A stretch of 64,000 bases of DNA from Lepas anatifera (GCA_034440635.1 JAOTON010001526.1:2551001-2615000); one strand, 5' to 3'; positions 1 to 11,801 are shown, counted from the stretch's first letter. The notes: generated from the letters alone by a model not told the origin. A program made the numbers and translations.

Positions 1-842
1 GGACCAATTTACTTCTTGGATCATCAGGTTAAAGAGAGTGAAGTCAGCACGATTGAAATTCAGCCTAGGAACCAGATTTTCACGGTTTACAATGGTACAT
101 AGGACACTTAACTGAATGAGAAGATGGTTGCTCTTTCCTATACCTGGAAGGTACTGGATAATTTGTACAATATTTTCTTCACTTGAGAAGTTGAGAAGAC
201 CAAGTCCAATATACTTGGTTCCTGGCCCATTCTGTACCTTGTCGGTTTCAATATGTGTTGGAAAAGGAAATGATTGTGCATAACTTCTAAAAGAGCATGG
301 GAGGGGTGGCTGACTGAAGCCCTAGAGAACTCTCCATCCCAATCTATTTGGGGAAAATTGAAGTCACCGGCAACCAACAAGTGAGCTGGAGAATCTTTTT
401 TGACTTTATCAAGAACTCTGGTAAACTCCTGCATACTACAGTATCCATCACTGGAGGGGCTTCGGTAAACACAACCTATGAGAAGAAAGTTTTGTCTATG
501 GAGTCTGACTTTGAGCCACAAATGTTCCATGAACTCTGCTGCACTGCTGAAAGTGACCAGAGAAAAATTAATAGTAGTTTTCACATAGATGGAGATTCCA
601 CGCAGGCCACTGGTACCTAGGTCTGACTGCTCAGGATCAAAGCTGGTGAATATGTTGTAGTTTGGGATAGTGAGAAAAGCAAGACCCAGAGGAAAACGTT
701 GTGCTTTAGGGATAACCTCCATGAGTATTATAATATCAGGATCAACACCAGCAATTGCCATGCAAAGATCCTCTCGCTTGTTAGTGAATTGGTCACAATT
801 TGAATACCAAACTGTCAGATCTTGGATATTGCTGATTGACAA
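1..842 (-). pseudogene. LINE ORF2, APE-type endonuclease domain (partial)
   Basis: This is the N-terminal endonuclease of a LINE ORF2, which nicks genomic DNA to prime reverse transcription. Visible family motifs are an N-terminal WYSNCDQFTNK segment, a metal-binding E in ILMEV, RGISIYVK, VYRSPSS and GDFNFPQIDW. The reading continues to base 1 in another frame after about 160-180, giving LPGIGKSNHLLIQL, which matches the usual end of the domain. The frame opens at a TTG one codon after the TGA that ends ORF1, in the same frame, so ORF1 and ORF2 are separated by a single stop. Frameshift and truncation mark it as non-functional here. Confidence 0.75.
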
Positions 843-845
843 CTG

Positions 846-1822
846 TCAATCTTGATGGGGATGACTTGTGGCTACTGGGCTGCTTGGCACAGCACCACTT
901 TCTGCTGTCAGTCCTCTTTGGTGTCCTGGTTGATGGAGAGTTGGGGGATTTGGGGGGTTAACAGCACTCCCACTGTTAGTTAATGGCCCTGTTTGAGGCG
1001 ACTCTGGCATGGGAGGATCCGTGGGTGAGGTGCCAGGTCCTAGTGGCTCACCTTCAGTCTCCTGAGCAACTGAGGTAGAACTCTGTGAACCATTTGGCTC
1101 AGTAACAGAGTAAGCCCTAGACTGGTCATGTGCCACAAATGCTTGGGTGGTACCAGCATTTGCTCCTGGAGGAATCATCTTACCATCGACCTGAGCAATC
1201 TTGCCCCGCTTAATGGTGAGGTTTGTCTCTCCATTTTGCTTACGCCTCCACAGATCTTCTCTTAGCTTTTTCTGGTCCTGCCTCTCTTTGTATGTGAGGT
1301 CAGGAGTGATGAACACTCTCTTCCACTTCTCTGTGTTCCTAAGCTGGGAAGCCATCCTCAGCACATCATGTTTGGATTCCTCATTGTCAAGTGTCACTAT
1401 CAGAAGTCTGTTCTTACCAGATACTGGTTTCCCTGCCCTGAATGAACGCACAGTCTTTGTGATGAGGTTGAGCGATTCCTTGACCATGTCAGTAAACAAC
1501 TTCATGTCTGCCTGAGACTTCTCCAGTGTGGTAGCCCCGATTGTTCAGGAAGGTTATGGATGACAAGGTTTCGGGAACGCCTGTTTTTGTCCAAGAAACC
1601 GTCAAACACCTTTGACAGAGACTTGGCATCATGTCCTGACACTGGACCAGGAACTGTACCAGTGTGAGACATGCTGGCCAGTTTTTCTTTAACATCTGAT
1701 ACCATCTTGTTACATGAGGTCTTCAGTGCTTCAGAGTAAAGCATTTTCTGTGAGTTTCCTTCGCAGAGGATCCGCTTTAGCATGTTGGCCTGATCGATAG
1801 CCTGACTCTCTTGTTCCCTCAT
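846..1822 (-). pseudogene. LINE ORF1, coiled-coil and RNA-binding part
   Basis: Two overlapping frames (1822-1502 and 1505-846) together encode the middle and C-terminal part of a LINE ORF1 protein, the RNA-binding and nucleic-acid chaperone subunit. The first holds a helical, charged segment and DKNRRSRNLVIHNLPEQ, typical of an RRM-like ORF1 fold. The second continues with LLIVTLDNEE, RVFITPDLTYKERQ and LREDLWRRKQNGETNL, again typical of the ORF1 C-terminal domain, then a proline- and serine-rich tail. One frame change near 1500 breaks the protein. It sits directly before the ORF2 endonuclease. Confidence 0.7.
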
Positions 1823-1830
1823 AGAGCGAG

Positions 1831-2403
1831 CTACCAGTGCTGTGTGGTTCCTGAGTGCATGATCTCAAAACCCTCAGTTTGGGTGCCTGCACTGGAGCTT
1901 GATGGATGCTCCTGGGCTCCTCTTAAGGAAGCAAGGGCTTTGCAGTTTGAGCAAATGAATGCAATGACACTGTGTTTTGCAAGTGTGTTGTATGCAGATT
2001 TTGAAACTGACTGGCACAGTGCATGATACCAATGTTGGCATATGTCACACTCGACACCAAGCTGGCCGTTTTTCACCAGAAGGCCGCACCCTTTTTACTG
2101 GGGGCCCCCTTTGCACTTAGAGAGAGGTGCAGTGCCGCCAGATTGTGATTTAGCAAGTGTCAGTGAGAGCGACGTATTCACATCGAGGGGAAGCGAGTTT
2201 ATAGCTGTTTCAACAGTGCCTGAAGGGGTGACAGGGCCAATGGGGTTTTCCCCACTGGCAGAACCCCAGAGTGCAAAGTATGGCATTTTCGACGAGATCT
2301 CGTCGGTGCGAGTGCCCTTGGAGACAGGAGCGTGTGGTGCGAATGTTATCAACCTGGTGCAAATTTGTGAGACTGGTGCGAGGAAGATGGCACTGGAAAC
2401 CAA
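1831..2403 (-). pseudogene. LINE ORF1 N-terminus with PHD finger
   Basis: This frame encodes a PHD-type zinc finger: a CG pair, then ECDICQHWYHALCQ, then FICSNC, giving the Cys4-His-Cys3 pattern. PHD fingers occur at the N-terminus of ORF1 in several CR1/L2 LINEs. The first cysteine (LSKCKGG) is separated from the rest by an in-frame TAA at about 2095, so the domain is interrupted. Downstream are GTQTEGFEIM and the coiled-coil part of ORF1. Confidence 0.6.
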
Positions 2404-3360
2404 ACAAATAATGGCTCAATGGTTATAAAGACACAGGAGTGAGCCTTATAAAGAATATCAACTAGCTAACTAATAAGTGGGGTAGCATTGCATCGTATGG
2501 GTAGGAATGTGTGTGTTTTTCTCCTTGGTAAATGGCATATTGGTGTGAATTTTTGGTGGCTGGCGGTGCGAGAATTTTAGATGGCTGGTGCGACTCGTCT
2601 GGCCTGCTGCCATACTTTGCAGACTGGGCAGAACCCTTACCAAAGAAAATGTCACTTTCCTCATCCTGTGCAAGTACGAGGCAAAGACCCCTAACATTCA
2701 GACCACCCGACCTATTTGGTTTTGCACTTTCTCCAACCACCCCAACACCAGTGTTTGGCGAGGGTAACAAATTCACGCTGCCACTAGCGAGTTCTTCCGA
2801 GGATTTCACTGCGCCCAGAAACGCCCGGTCCTCCCTTCTGAGGGAGTTGTGTTCGGAGGTGACGAATGAGTGCTTCCTCTGTCTATGACTTTTTTCTCAA
2901 AGAGACTGGAGAGTGCTGAATTGGCATATTTAATTTCCCCTAATACTGATTATGGCCTAGGTGTTGTGGAATAAACCAGGGTACTTTAACTACGAATAAA
3001 CCTAAAAACTTAACTTGACAGGGATGCCAGTACTAAATAGAAAATACCTTGAGTTCTAAATATGGCTGGAGCTTTTCTAAATTCCCGAGTGAATTGTGCG
3101 TAAATCTGCTGGTAGATACCTTTTCTTGAATCTGTAGTAAGTTCAACTCATAAATCATGGTAGGCTTGTTTAATGGTGGGCGTGGTAGGCTTGTTTAAAC
3201 CAATTTTCTTTAGAGAGGAGATCTTAACAGGTTTGAGATGAGCTAAGAGGAAGTTAAAAAGGCACTGGAACAGGAGAGAGGAAAGGTATTAACGACAGGA
3301 AGTCGGAGAAACTTTGGAGAAAGCAAGTTTTAGAAGGTGCTGGAAGTGCTGGAGCATGCT
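2404..3360. other. No gene recognised
   Basis: The part up to about 2890 may be LINE 5' UTR. A 13-base word (gccatactttgca) occurs near 2610 and in inverse orientation near 2275. The rest is AT-leaning intergenic sequence with no domain-bearing frame. Confidence 0.4.
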
Positions 3361-3410
3361 CTATGTGATGCAGTTTACCTGAGGGCATATTTTAAATGAA
3401 TACGTACAGA

Positions 3411-3432
3411 CAGCAGCAGCAGCAGCAGCAGA
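3411..3432 (+). repeat. (CAG)n trinucleotide repeat
   Basis: Seven CAG units in a row lie about 50 bases before the long poly-A tract. Confidence 0.9.
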
Positions 3433-3480
3433 ACGAGCAGAACGTCGTGCGCAGCTTGTGTGGGATTCTACTACGAGTGA

Positions 3481-3800
<320 letters not shown>

Positions 3801-4009
3801 GTACGGCCTCCTTCTTGGCGGCTTGTTGCAGTAGAGATCGGCAGGCTTGATGCGACGGTTTTTTTAGTTTTGTAAAAGGGAGAATCACATTTTCCAGATT
3901 TAGGAGACCAGATTTGAACACTTAAAGAAAATAGAAACCTCCAGAAAACTATTTTAATCCTCCGGAAATATTTCATAAGTGCTCGCGTAATTTCTCGTTA
4001 GGCACAGGG

Positions 4010-4413
4010 CAGTGGCGGATCAAGGGGGGAGCAAAAAGGCAATTGCCCCCCAAACGAAAAAGCTCGGGGCAAAACTATGTTTTTGCCCCCCAAAGCGATC
4101 GACCTCTTTTTCCCCAACTCCTTTTTAGCTTGTAAGCAAGATTTTGGTGCTTGAACTCTCAACTTCAAACAGAATTAGTGAAGTTCAGTGTAAATATTGG
4201 GGCTTGGATAGGAAAAAAAGTATCTTGAGTCCATATTTTTCACCCCGTGGCGTTTTTTTTATTTTTTATTTTTTGATTTTCGTCTCCAGTTCTCAAAATC
4301 CTACCGAAGAGGCATATTGTAACGCAATTTTGCACTGCGCGACGTTTATTTTTTTTTTTTGCTTTTCGACTTTGGTTTGCCCCTCCCAAACCATCCGGCT
4401 AGATCTGCCACTG
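4010..4413 (+). mobile_element. hAT-type MITE, 404 bp
   Basis: Terminal inverted repeats CAGTGGCGGATCAAG and CTAGATCTGCCACTG are flanked by a perfect 8-bp duplication GCACAGGG (4002-4009 and 4414-4421). Eight-base duplications with CAG-type ends are the mark of hAT transposons. It has no transposase. A second copy in the same orientation lies at 41990-42371. Confidence 0.85.
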
Positions 4414-4429
4414 GCACAGGGCTAAGGAC

Positions 4430-4735
4430 GGAGGAACCATGCGGGTGAGGGGGGTCATAGGCGAATCCAGGATTACCGATCGGAGGGAGGCATCTTCCGG
4501 GGGCACCATCCGGACCAGGGGGCGCCACTTTGGACCGGCAAAACCTATCAAGTGGGCGCAAAATCTTATCGGTGGGCGCCAATTTTTGCATGCTTTGGGG
4601 GAAAGGGGATGATAAGCGACATTTCAGAAGGCCCATCGATCTTTTAGGGAGGCGCCGTGACCATTTCAGGGGCGCCGAGGGTCGATCGGGGAAGGGGGCA
4701 CGTGTCCCTCTTTGCCCCCCCTAGATCCGACCAAG
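4430..4735. repeat. GC-rich MITE-like repeat, ends not resolved
   Basis: The stretch is rich in gggggcgcc words and ends with a CACGTGTCCC and GATCCG motif like those in the hAT-type repeats at 15672 and 21835. The words ATCCAGGATTACC recur near 6420. I cannot define terminal repeats. Confidence 0.3.
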
Positions 4736-4764
4736 GGAGTGGTTTTTTATTGCCTGTGCGGCAG

Positions 4765-4790
<26 letters not shown>
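4765..4790 (+). repeat. (CT)n microsatellite
   Basis: Thirteen CT units. Confidence 0.9.
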
Positions 4791-4795
<5 letters not shown>

Positions 4796-4831
4796 TTTGA
4801 ACCATCAAAATATGCTTTAATGCAATCTTAA

Positions 4832-6022
4832 CCCTTGCCCCGGTTGCGGGTACGAGCTACCTTCACCCTGGTGGGGGGGCTCAAAAAGACCCCCCACGGT
4901 CTCAAAAACTAAGAGAGCTAGAAAAAAGCGCAAAACGGAAATCGAAAACTCTTTAAAAATGATATCGAAAATAATTGGGTCATTTTTCTTATCAGGTCAA
5001 TATCAAGGTCACCAGAGGTCAAAATAGGTCATAATCGCTAAGATGAGGTGTACTAAGAAAACCTCATATATCTCAGACATTATAATAGCTAGAAACATTT
5101 TTCCAACGCCATTCGAAGGCTCTTGAGTTTCTCTTTCATTAGAGTGCCATTTATTTTCGCGTCAGGTCAAAGCCTAGGGAGATACAGGTCACTGAATATT
5201 GGGCATATTCTTGGGAATGTCCATAGCCACCCATGCATAAGGGCGTTTCCTTTTTCGCTAATAATTTCCAAACCAAACAAGATACAGCCATAGTTGATGC
5301 ACCATTGCAATCCTCTCGTCAATACGAATCGAATGATATCCAATATTATTATCCCAGGTCAAATTTAAGAATTTGACCTGACCCAGGTCAACGGTCTGAA
5401 TCAATTTGACCTGGTATAGTCATGATGTATATCATTTTACTTGCAGTGACTGTACAAACACTTTGGTGACAAAATAAAAGTTCTATCTTAGTTTATTCAA
5501 AATTTATAGAGTAAAACACCAAAAAATGCTTATTTGACCTACAGTGACCTTTCAAAGGTTACAAGTCCAAATTTTTGGCATCAACTTCAGAAATGGGCTA
5601 AGAGCAAGTCGTAACCGATGTTTGAAGTTGATTCCATCCATACTTACTGAGAAAAGCTCATTTCGTGATTTTCCCCATGTGTTGACAATGGGGAGATCAT
5701 GCTCTGCACATGACCTTAGGTCACCAATATAAAAAATCCTGGAACAAATGTTGTAGCTCCTGGCGGGCCCAATATGTGGTATGAGTTTCAACTTGATCGA
5801 TAAACCCTTCTTTTAGATATGCGGTCCTAAGCATTTTTTAGGTGAGGTCACTTCACCTGGTCTGGTGACCTGACCTGATATGACCTTGAGCTAAAATTTT
5901 CAGAAAAGATGTAAAAATGATGAGGGAACAGCTAGACCAAGTTTGGCGGCGCTGCGCGCCGCCGTTTTTGGTCACTTCGGAAAAACCCGAGGGGGTCTAA
6001 AAAGACCCCCACCCGGGCGAAG
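4832..6022 (+). mobile_element. TTAA element family A, copy A1 (1191 bp)
   Basis: A non-coding element flanked by TTAA on both sides (4828-4831, 6023-6026), starting CCCTTGCCC and ending GGGCGAAGG. TTAA targets and CCC...GGG ends are typical of piggyBac-type elements. Just inside each end is a G-rich/C-rich palindrome; on the right it is GGGGGTCT, four A, AGACCCCC. The body carries many AGGTCA/TGACCT words, a conserved region near 5330-5400 shared with families C and D, and a tail with a GGCGGCGC hairpin before the right end. No transposase frame is present. Copy A2 is at 13809-15050. Confidence 0.8.
4994..5031 (+). promoter_or_regulatory. Cluster of four AGGTCA half-sites (DR6-DR4-DR4)
   Basis: AGGTCA occurs at 4994, 5006, 5016 and 5026 with spacers of 6, 4 and 4 bases. 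AGGTCA is the nuclear-receptor half-site and a 4-base direct-repeat spacing is bound by several receptor heterodimers. Similar words lie at the same place in families B, C and D. Function is inferred only. Confidence 0.4.
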
Positions 6023-6041
6023 GTTAACGCACGCTTTGACA

Positions 6042-6344
6042 GCACTGGCGGGCGCAGGAGGGGCCATTCCGGCCATGGCTCCCCAAAGCGCTGGAAGGGG
6101 GAGGGCAAGTATCTTTTGATCCCCCAAAGGCCGGAGAAATTTGTTAAAAATGTTGTTTACACTAGGTCTCTCGAGCAGAAAAATCTTTGCTCCCACCACC
6201 ACAGGAGAGCCATCATGTACTTGGAGAGTTAGCTTATACTAGATCTCTCGAGCACCCAAATCGGACGTCCCACCCCCACCCCCTCTCCAGGAAAGGCAGA
6301 CATGGGTTTGACCCCCCCCCAACTCGGGTCTGCGTCCGCCCCTG
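6042..6344. mobile_element. Possible hAT-type MITE
   Basis: The right end CGTCCGCCCCTG and the left CACTGGCGGGCGCAGG resemble hAT-type ends seen elsewhere in the window. The 8-base flanks do not match, so the limits are uncertain. Confidence 0.3.
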
Positions 6345-6706
6345 ACTGGCATGGAAGTATCGAAGGCCTCACCTTTATCGAGGTGGCCAGAGAACTATAC
6401 AAAGCGGAAATTTAAGTGGATCCAGGATTACCAATCAGGGGAAATGGAGATGGAGGATATTGAGGTGCTGTAGCATACGCGTCGGAAAAGGGGGGCCAGG
6501 GGGCCTGGCCACCCCACTTTTGGCCAAAAATTTCCTGATCTCAGTCACAATGAGAGAAAACCGGACATTCTTTTGCGCCGCTGCGGAGGCAACAAAGAGC
6601 CCAAATTAACATTTTGGTCCTGACGTTGAAAGTTTTGTGTCGCATCGGTTGAGTTTGGCTGGCCCCTTTTTGTTGGCCATTATGTGCTGTAGTCCCCTTG
6701 GCCGGC
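6345..6706. other. No gene recognised
   Basis: Contains ATCCAGGATTACC, shared with 4463, and a gggggccagggggcctgg stretch. No supported frame. Confidence 0.4.
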
Positions 6707-7110
6707 CTACAGCCGGCCGTAGCCAAGAGGCTCTCGGTGTCTCAGGTAGTCACGGGCCGAGGCCGCCACGGCCCCGCCGTCCCGGAGCTTCGCCGGGTCC
6801 GGATGGGTGGTGCCGAAAAGGCGGAGTCGCAATCCCGCCAGGCACGGGTAACGAAGCAGAACATGCTCAGGTGTGTCCGCGTCCTCGCGGCAGACGAGGC
6901 AGCGTGCCGCAGGGCACGCCGGGTCCGTGCACTGCTGGCATGGGCGAGAGGTAAGACGGCTGATACGGTGCAGGAACTGTCTGGAGAGGCCCCATTGTCT
7001 TGCCCGCAGCTGATGTACGTTGACAGCGTCCTCCCGGCCAAAGGTAAAAAACTACTGGAATACCGGGGATTCCGGTGACACATTTTCGTACCAAGACCTG
7101 TCCAAAAGAG
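6707..7110 (-). pseudogene. LINE ORF2 C-terminal remnant with cysteine-rich motif
   Basis: A minus-strand frame without a start codon runs from about 7052 to a TAG at 6707-6709. It reads TFGREDAVNVHQLRA, then FLHRISRL, CQQCTDPAC, CLVCREDADTPEHVLL and RYPCLAGLRLRLFG. This Cys-rich segment followed by EHVLL is typical of the C-terminal end of R1/I/LOA-like LINE polymerases, after the RNase H domain. A frame change near 7055 links it to an upstream piece (HPCLFWTGLGTKMCHRNP). RT is missing, so it is a 5'-truncated fossil. High local GC reflects this fragment. Confidence 0.55.
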
Positions 7111-8430
7111 ACACGGATGGGTGGCATTTTTAAGTTTAAGTTTTGCCGTATATCCAGCTCTTATCGGGAATCCAATTTTCAATGTCCTAGGATGATTTCA
7201 TATATTTCAGTAACATATTGAAAAATGGGTAAAACATAAATGCAGGGCCAAAAATGGCAGCACAGGCCAGGATTCAGGTCTTGGCTAACTTGACGGCCAA
7301 TGATTCTTGGCGTCTGGCTGCGCCGCCGGACCCCGCCGGACCAGTGATTCTGGGCGCGACGAATGTGCCAAATACGTTCTAATTCTGCGACTCCTGGACA
7401 AGAGCCGCAGACGCGGGAGACGCTCAGGAATGTTGGCAGAAATCGGCGGAAACTGGCAACAAAGCTTGGCTTGTGGATACGCTTTTGGCGTTCATAAAAG
7501 CTTCCAGATACGTGTCCGGCACCATTTACAAATTCAAATATGTGTTTCCGACGCTGCACGTGGTTCCTGGACGGTGACGATACCAATACAGTGGGAGACT
7601 TGCTGTTGGTTTCGCGCTTGTTGCAGGTGGAGTGAGTGGATCAGGGCGAGTGGATGGTGCGTTTTGAGTGTGACCGCTCTTTGAATTTGTGTTCAGAGCT
7701 CAGGACAATAGCTGAGTATGTCGAGTGGTAGAAAACGCGGATTACCTCACAACAACAAAGGACAGTGGAATGATGGTGTAGAAAAGAAAGTGAAGCGTCC
7801 CAGGGTTAGCCAAAAAAACTGGCTCTTGCGATGTAAAGTGGTGAGTTGGTGGAGAATGGTGAGATTTGCAAAAAGTTTTAGGGGTAACTTCGTAATCTGA
7901 AGCGGCATTGCCAGTTTCATCCAGGGGCCAAAGAACTATATGCTATCCAGAAAGATTAATTTTGCGATGGAGGGAGATGGAGGACTGCTTGGACATCTGA
8001 AGGTAAGATGAAGTCATGGTAATTACCATCAAGTCAGGGTAGGGGGTACGGTTATTATTAATTATAGAGCATAAGCTGTGCCTGGTCATAGATGAAGTGT
8101 TAAGGTTGCATCCAATAGTTTTGACCACAGAGACACAATTCGGCCCGGAAATTTGTCCGGTGACACATTTTAAACATTTTTACCTCTGCTCCTGGCTCTT
8201 GGTGAGGACCGGTGTCGGTATCCGGTCCCCCATGATGCGCCTGAGGGTATTATGGTAGTAGGCAGATCACATCTCGGTTCAAAAGGATCACATCAGAAGG
8301 TCCACCGTTCAAAGGGTCTAATGTTCATAGGCTCTACCCTTTGAAAGTTAGACCTTTTGAATAAGAGGTCCAGCGTTCAAAAGGTCCAAAGAGGTGCGCT
8401 CAGATGCATGAGAGTGGGGTGCATGATGGG
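7111..8430. other. No gene recognised
   Basis: Two copies of CCGGTGACACATTTT occur at about 7071 and 8157, perhaps bounding an old insertion. Frames here have no recognisable domain. Near 8290-8390 the words tcaaaaggtc and gttcaaaaggtcca recur in both orientations. Confidence 0.35.
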
Positions 8431-9242
8431 TTAGGTTAGGTTAGGTTAGGTTAGGTTAGGTTAGGTTAGGTTAGGTTAGGTTAGGTTAGGTTAGGTTAGG
8501 TTAGGTTAGGTTAGGTTAGGTTAGGTTAGGTTAGGTTAGGTTAGGTTAGGTTAGGTTAGGTTAGGTTAGGTTAGGCTAGGCTAGGCTAGGCTAGGCTAGG
8601 CTAGGCTAGGCTAGGCTAGGCTAGGCTAGGCTAGGCTAGGCTAGGCTAGGATAGGTTAGGTTAGGTTAGGTTAGGTTAGGTTAGGTTAGGTTAGGTTAGG
8701 TTAGGTTAGGTTAGGTTAGGTTAGGTTAGGTTAGGTTAGGTTAGGTTAGGTTAGGCTAGGCTAGGCTAGGCTAGGCTAGGCTAGGCTAGGCTAGGTTAGG
8801 CTAGGCTAGGTTAGGATAGGTTAGGTTAGGTTAGGTTAGGTTAGGTTAGGTTAGCTTAGCTTAGCTTAGCTTAGCTTAGCTTAGCTTAGCTTAGGTTAGG
8901 TTAGGTTAGGTTAGGTAAGTTAGGCTAGGCTAGGCTAGGCTAGGCTAGGCTAGGCTAGGCGAGGCTAGGCTAGGCTAGGCTAGGCTAGGCTAGGCTAGGC
9001 TAGGCTAGGTTAGGTTAGGTTAGGTTAGGTTAGGTTAGGTTAGGTTAGGTTAGGTTAGGTTAGGTTAGGTTAGGTTAGGTTAAGTAAGGTTAGGTTAGAT
9101 TAGGTTAGGTTAGGTTAGGTTAGGTTAGGTTAGGTTAGGTTAGGTTAGGTTAGGTTAGGTTAGGTTAGGTTAGGTTAGGTTAGATTAGGTTAGGTTAGGT
9201 CAGGTCAGGTCAGGTCAGGTCAGGTCAGGTCAGGTCAGGTCA
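8431..9242 (+). repeat. Interstitial telomere-like array (TTAGG)n with variant blocks
   Basis: About 810 bp of pentamer repeats. Blocks of TTAGG alternate with blocks of CTAGG (8573-8650, 8754-8800, 8923-9010), a TTAGC block (8852-8894) and a terminal TCAGG block (9198-9242). TTAGG is the arthropod telomere repeat. Both flanks are ordinary repeat DNA, so this is an internal array or a subtelomere-derived block rather than a chromosome end. Confidence 0.95.
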
Positions 9243-10738
9243 TTTGTGTATGCCCTTGCTCCCTTTTTCCTAGTCTGGGGATATCACCCCTCTTTCCAGA
9301 GTCTGAGTGCGCTTCTGGTCTGGGTACCACTTAACACTACTCAAACCCTCCCTCCTGTCTGTTTCACCTTCACAGAAAGAATTTATTACAAGGTACAAGC
9401 TTAAAATTGTGTTTCTACAAATTTTACCATTGCAGAACAATAGTTGCACCGTAGTTCAATTACCGAAGTAAAACAACCCTGGTTACGTCACTAGCATAAA
9501 GCAATGCAATTACTACGGAATGACAACCTTGCCTTGTGCCATAATAGTGCGCGCCTCGTTCATACCTGGTTCATACCTTGCTTGCGCACCAGCGCTGCAC
9601 TAACTGAATACTAGGCGTTGTAGTGGCATTGTAAATAGCTGGTAGGTAAAGCTAGGACGTTGTTGCACCCTTGCTCGGCCATTGTCGTTTGACTATGGTT
9701 TCAAATACCTGCTCGGCTTACAGTCGCCATCTTGCTTTCTGTTAAACCGTGGCAATACACACTGGCCTGGCACGCATGCCATATAGGTTAGAATAAATGT
9801 GACTTATTTTAATCAATCATGGAACTTTGGAAGCTGTGTGGAATATTTGTCAGTGATCTGCGAGTGGAGAGTATTGTTCTCTGTTCCAATAGTTGAAAAG
9901 TGAGGCATTTTGGAATGATCAATCCAGGTCCAGGTAAGGTGAGGTCTGTGGTAAATTCAGTTATGTACACCATATTGGTATTAAGGCTCATATTTTCGTG
10001 TCAAACGAGCACAGACTATTTGATCATATGGCTTAGGTACCTACAGTGGGTAGAACTTAATTGTGTTTGCCTTATGGGCCAGTTTGAAAATAGAGCCCCC
10101 AATATAAACACTTGAGGACCCCACACAGAAGAATTTATTACAAGGTACAGCTTAAAATTGTGTTTCTACAGTTTTACCCTTGCGAACAATAGTTGCACCG
10201 TAGTTCAATTACCGAGTAAACAACCCTGGTTACGTCACTAGCATAAAGCAATGCAATTACTACGGAATGACAACCTTGCCTTGTGCCCAATAGTGCGCGC
10301 CTCGTTCATACCTGGTTCATACCTGCTTGCGCACCAGCGCTGCACTAACTGAATACTAGGCGTTGTAGTGGCATTGTAAATAGCTGGTAGGTAAGCTAGG
10401 GCGTTGTTGACCCTTGTCGGCCATTGTGTTTGACTATGGTTTCAAATACCTGTCGGGTTATGGTCGCCATTTTTTTCTGTTTCCCGTGGCATACACAGTG
10501 GCCTGGCACGCATGCCGTCTGGTTAGAATAAATGTGACTTATTTTAATCAATCGTGGAACTTTGGAAGCTGTCTGGAATATTTGTCAGTGATCTGCGAGT
10601 GGAAAGTATTGTTCTCTGTTCCAATAGTTGAAAATGGTTTGATGGTGGCGGTGGGTGTTGTTCCGGCATTTGCCTTTGGTTTAGGCTCTATTTTTGTAGG
10701 GCCGACTATTTGATCTATGGCTTGGTCCTGCGGGGGAC

Positions 10739-11398
10739 CTATTGTGTTTGTTTGGGCCCGTTGATGGGTGGTTGGTTCCATTGATCTTGTTGGTGTCTCG
10801 ATGGATCGCGCCTGTGGTGATGTGTGTTTTCCGATTGGGTAGACACGTGCGGGTTTTTTTGCTTGGTGGCTTGCTCCCTTTTACCTGGTCTTCGGTTGCA
10901 TTTGGGGCCGAAAGCTTTGCTTGTGATTGAAGTTCCTTTGGCGGTGGTGGGGGGGGTGGGTGCCCCTCCCTGAATGTGGTGCCTAAGTATGGTGTCGGTG
11001 CTGCCGACACTTGGGGGGGGGCGCGCCGCCCCCAATGAGTCCTGATCTGGTGTTGTAAGACGTACCGGCTCTTTTACCTTGTTGTTACCCTTGTTCCCCG
11101 TGCCTGGTAAGCGGTTGTGTATTGTCCGTTTGTGGGGCTCCGTTGGGGTGGCCGGCTTGTTTGTTTGTGGTATTGACCTGGGGGTTGGGAGTTGGCCATT
11201 TTTGTTGGTTCTGTTGTTGGTTTTTTCTGGTTTGTTTTTTTGTGTTTTGGTTTTTGTTTTTTTTGCATGACCAACTCTTGAGGATCCCTGATACCAATTC
11301 TTGAGCACCCTGGACCAAAATTCAGTTGGCATTTGGGTTCCCCCGGAACACCCATCAGACATCACTGGTGGGCTCCCATGCAAGGGGACCCCTTGCAA
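10739..11398 (-). pseudogene. Basic, proline/threonine-rich open frame of unknown type
   Basis: A 219-codon frame, strongly basic and rich in K, T, N, P and Q, continues after a frame change to about 10548 (TIKPFSTIGTENNTFH, then a stop). A decayed version of the last part is seen in the first repeat copy (9809-9991). The composition resembles disordered parts of retroelement ORF1 proteins, but no domain is recognised. It may be only a long frame in GT-rich sequence. Confidence 0.25.
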
Positions 11399-11439
11399 TG
11401 CTTAGACTCAGCCCAACGGGTGGGGGCGGTCGCCCCAAC

Positions 11440-11461
11440 GGACCCCCTGGATCGGCGCCTG
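11440..11461. repeat. Right end of a hAT-type MITE
   Basis: GACCCCCTGGATCGGCGCCTG resembles a hAT right terminus, but the matching left end is not identified. Confidence 0.3.
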
Positions 11462-11628
11462 ATAAGTGATGCTGTGTTTTACCGATATGAGTAAGACAAC
11501 GTGCGGGTTATTTTCTTGCTTGAGAGGTGTCTCAATGCTCACCTTTTTCTACCGATGGTCCTCAGGTTGCATTTGGGGCCAGAAAACAATTCAGCTTTCG
11601 CATAGAGACTGAAACGTTCCTTTTGAAG

Positions 11629-11801
11629 CAGTGGTGGATACAAGGGGAGGGGCTAAGAGGGCTCAAGCCCCCTTCCACACCCTGAAATGTCCGAGTGCCT
11701 TAAGTAAATGCGTAGTCGGATGCTGTCCCGACACTATGGCGGGGAGGCGCGAGCGCCCAAGCTTCCCCCTCCCCCGAAATGAAGTCCTGGACCTGCCGCT
11801 G
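11629..11801 (+). mobile_element. hAT-type MITE, 173 bp
   Basis: Ends CAGTGGTGGATACAAG and CCTGGACCTGCCGCTG are inverted repeats of each other and of the MITE at 4010. The flanks TTTTGAAG (11621-11628) and TTGTGAAG (11802-11809) match at 7 of 8 bases, an aged target duplication. Confidence 0.7.

Larger units (their letters stand above)
1..2403 (-). mobile_element. CR1/L2-type LINE, 5' part, cut by the window edge
   Basis: A non-LTR retrotransposon reads on the minus strand from about 2403 to base 1. Its order is ORF1 with a PHD finger, coiled-coil and RNA-binding-like segment, then the ORF2 endonuclease. The reverse transcriptase would lie beyond base 1. PHD-type ORF1 proteins followed by an APE endonuclease are known from CR1/L2-like LINEs. 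An in-frame stop in ORF1 near 2095, a frame change near 1500 and another near 160-180 show a decayed copy. The stretch 2403-2890 may be its 5' UTR; it has open frames but no recognisable domain. Confidence 0.75.

Noticed and set aside
6637..7078. Plus-strand GC-rich frames
   Set aside because: Antisense shadows of the LINE C-terminal remnant.
8431..9242. True chromosome end
   Set aside because: Ordinary repeat-rich DNA continues for kilobases on both sides.
9372..10700. Direct repeats as an LTR pair
   Set aside because: No TG...CA ends, no target duplication, and a third copy exists.
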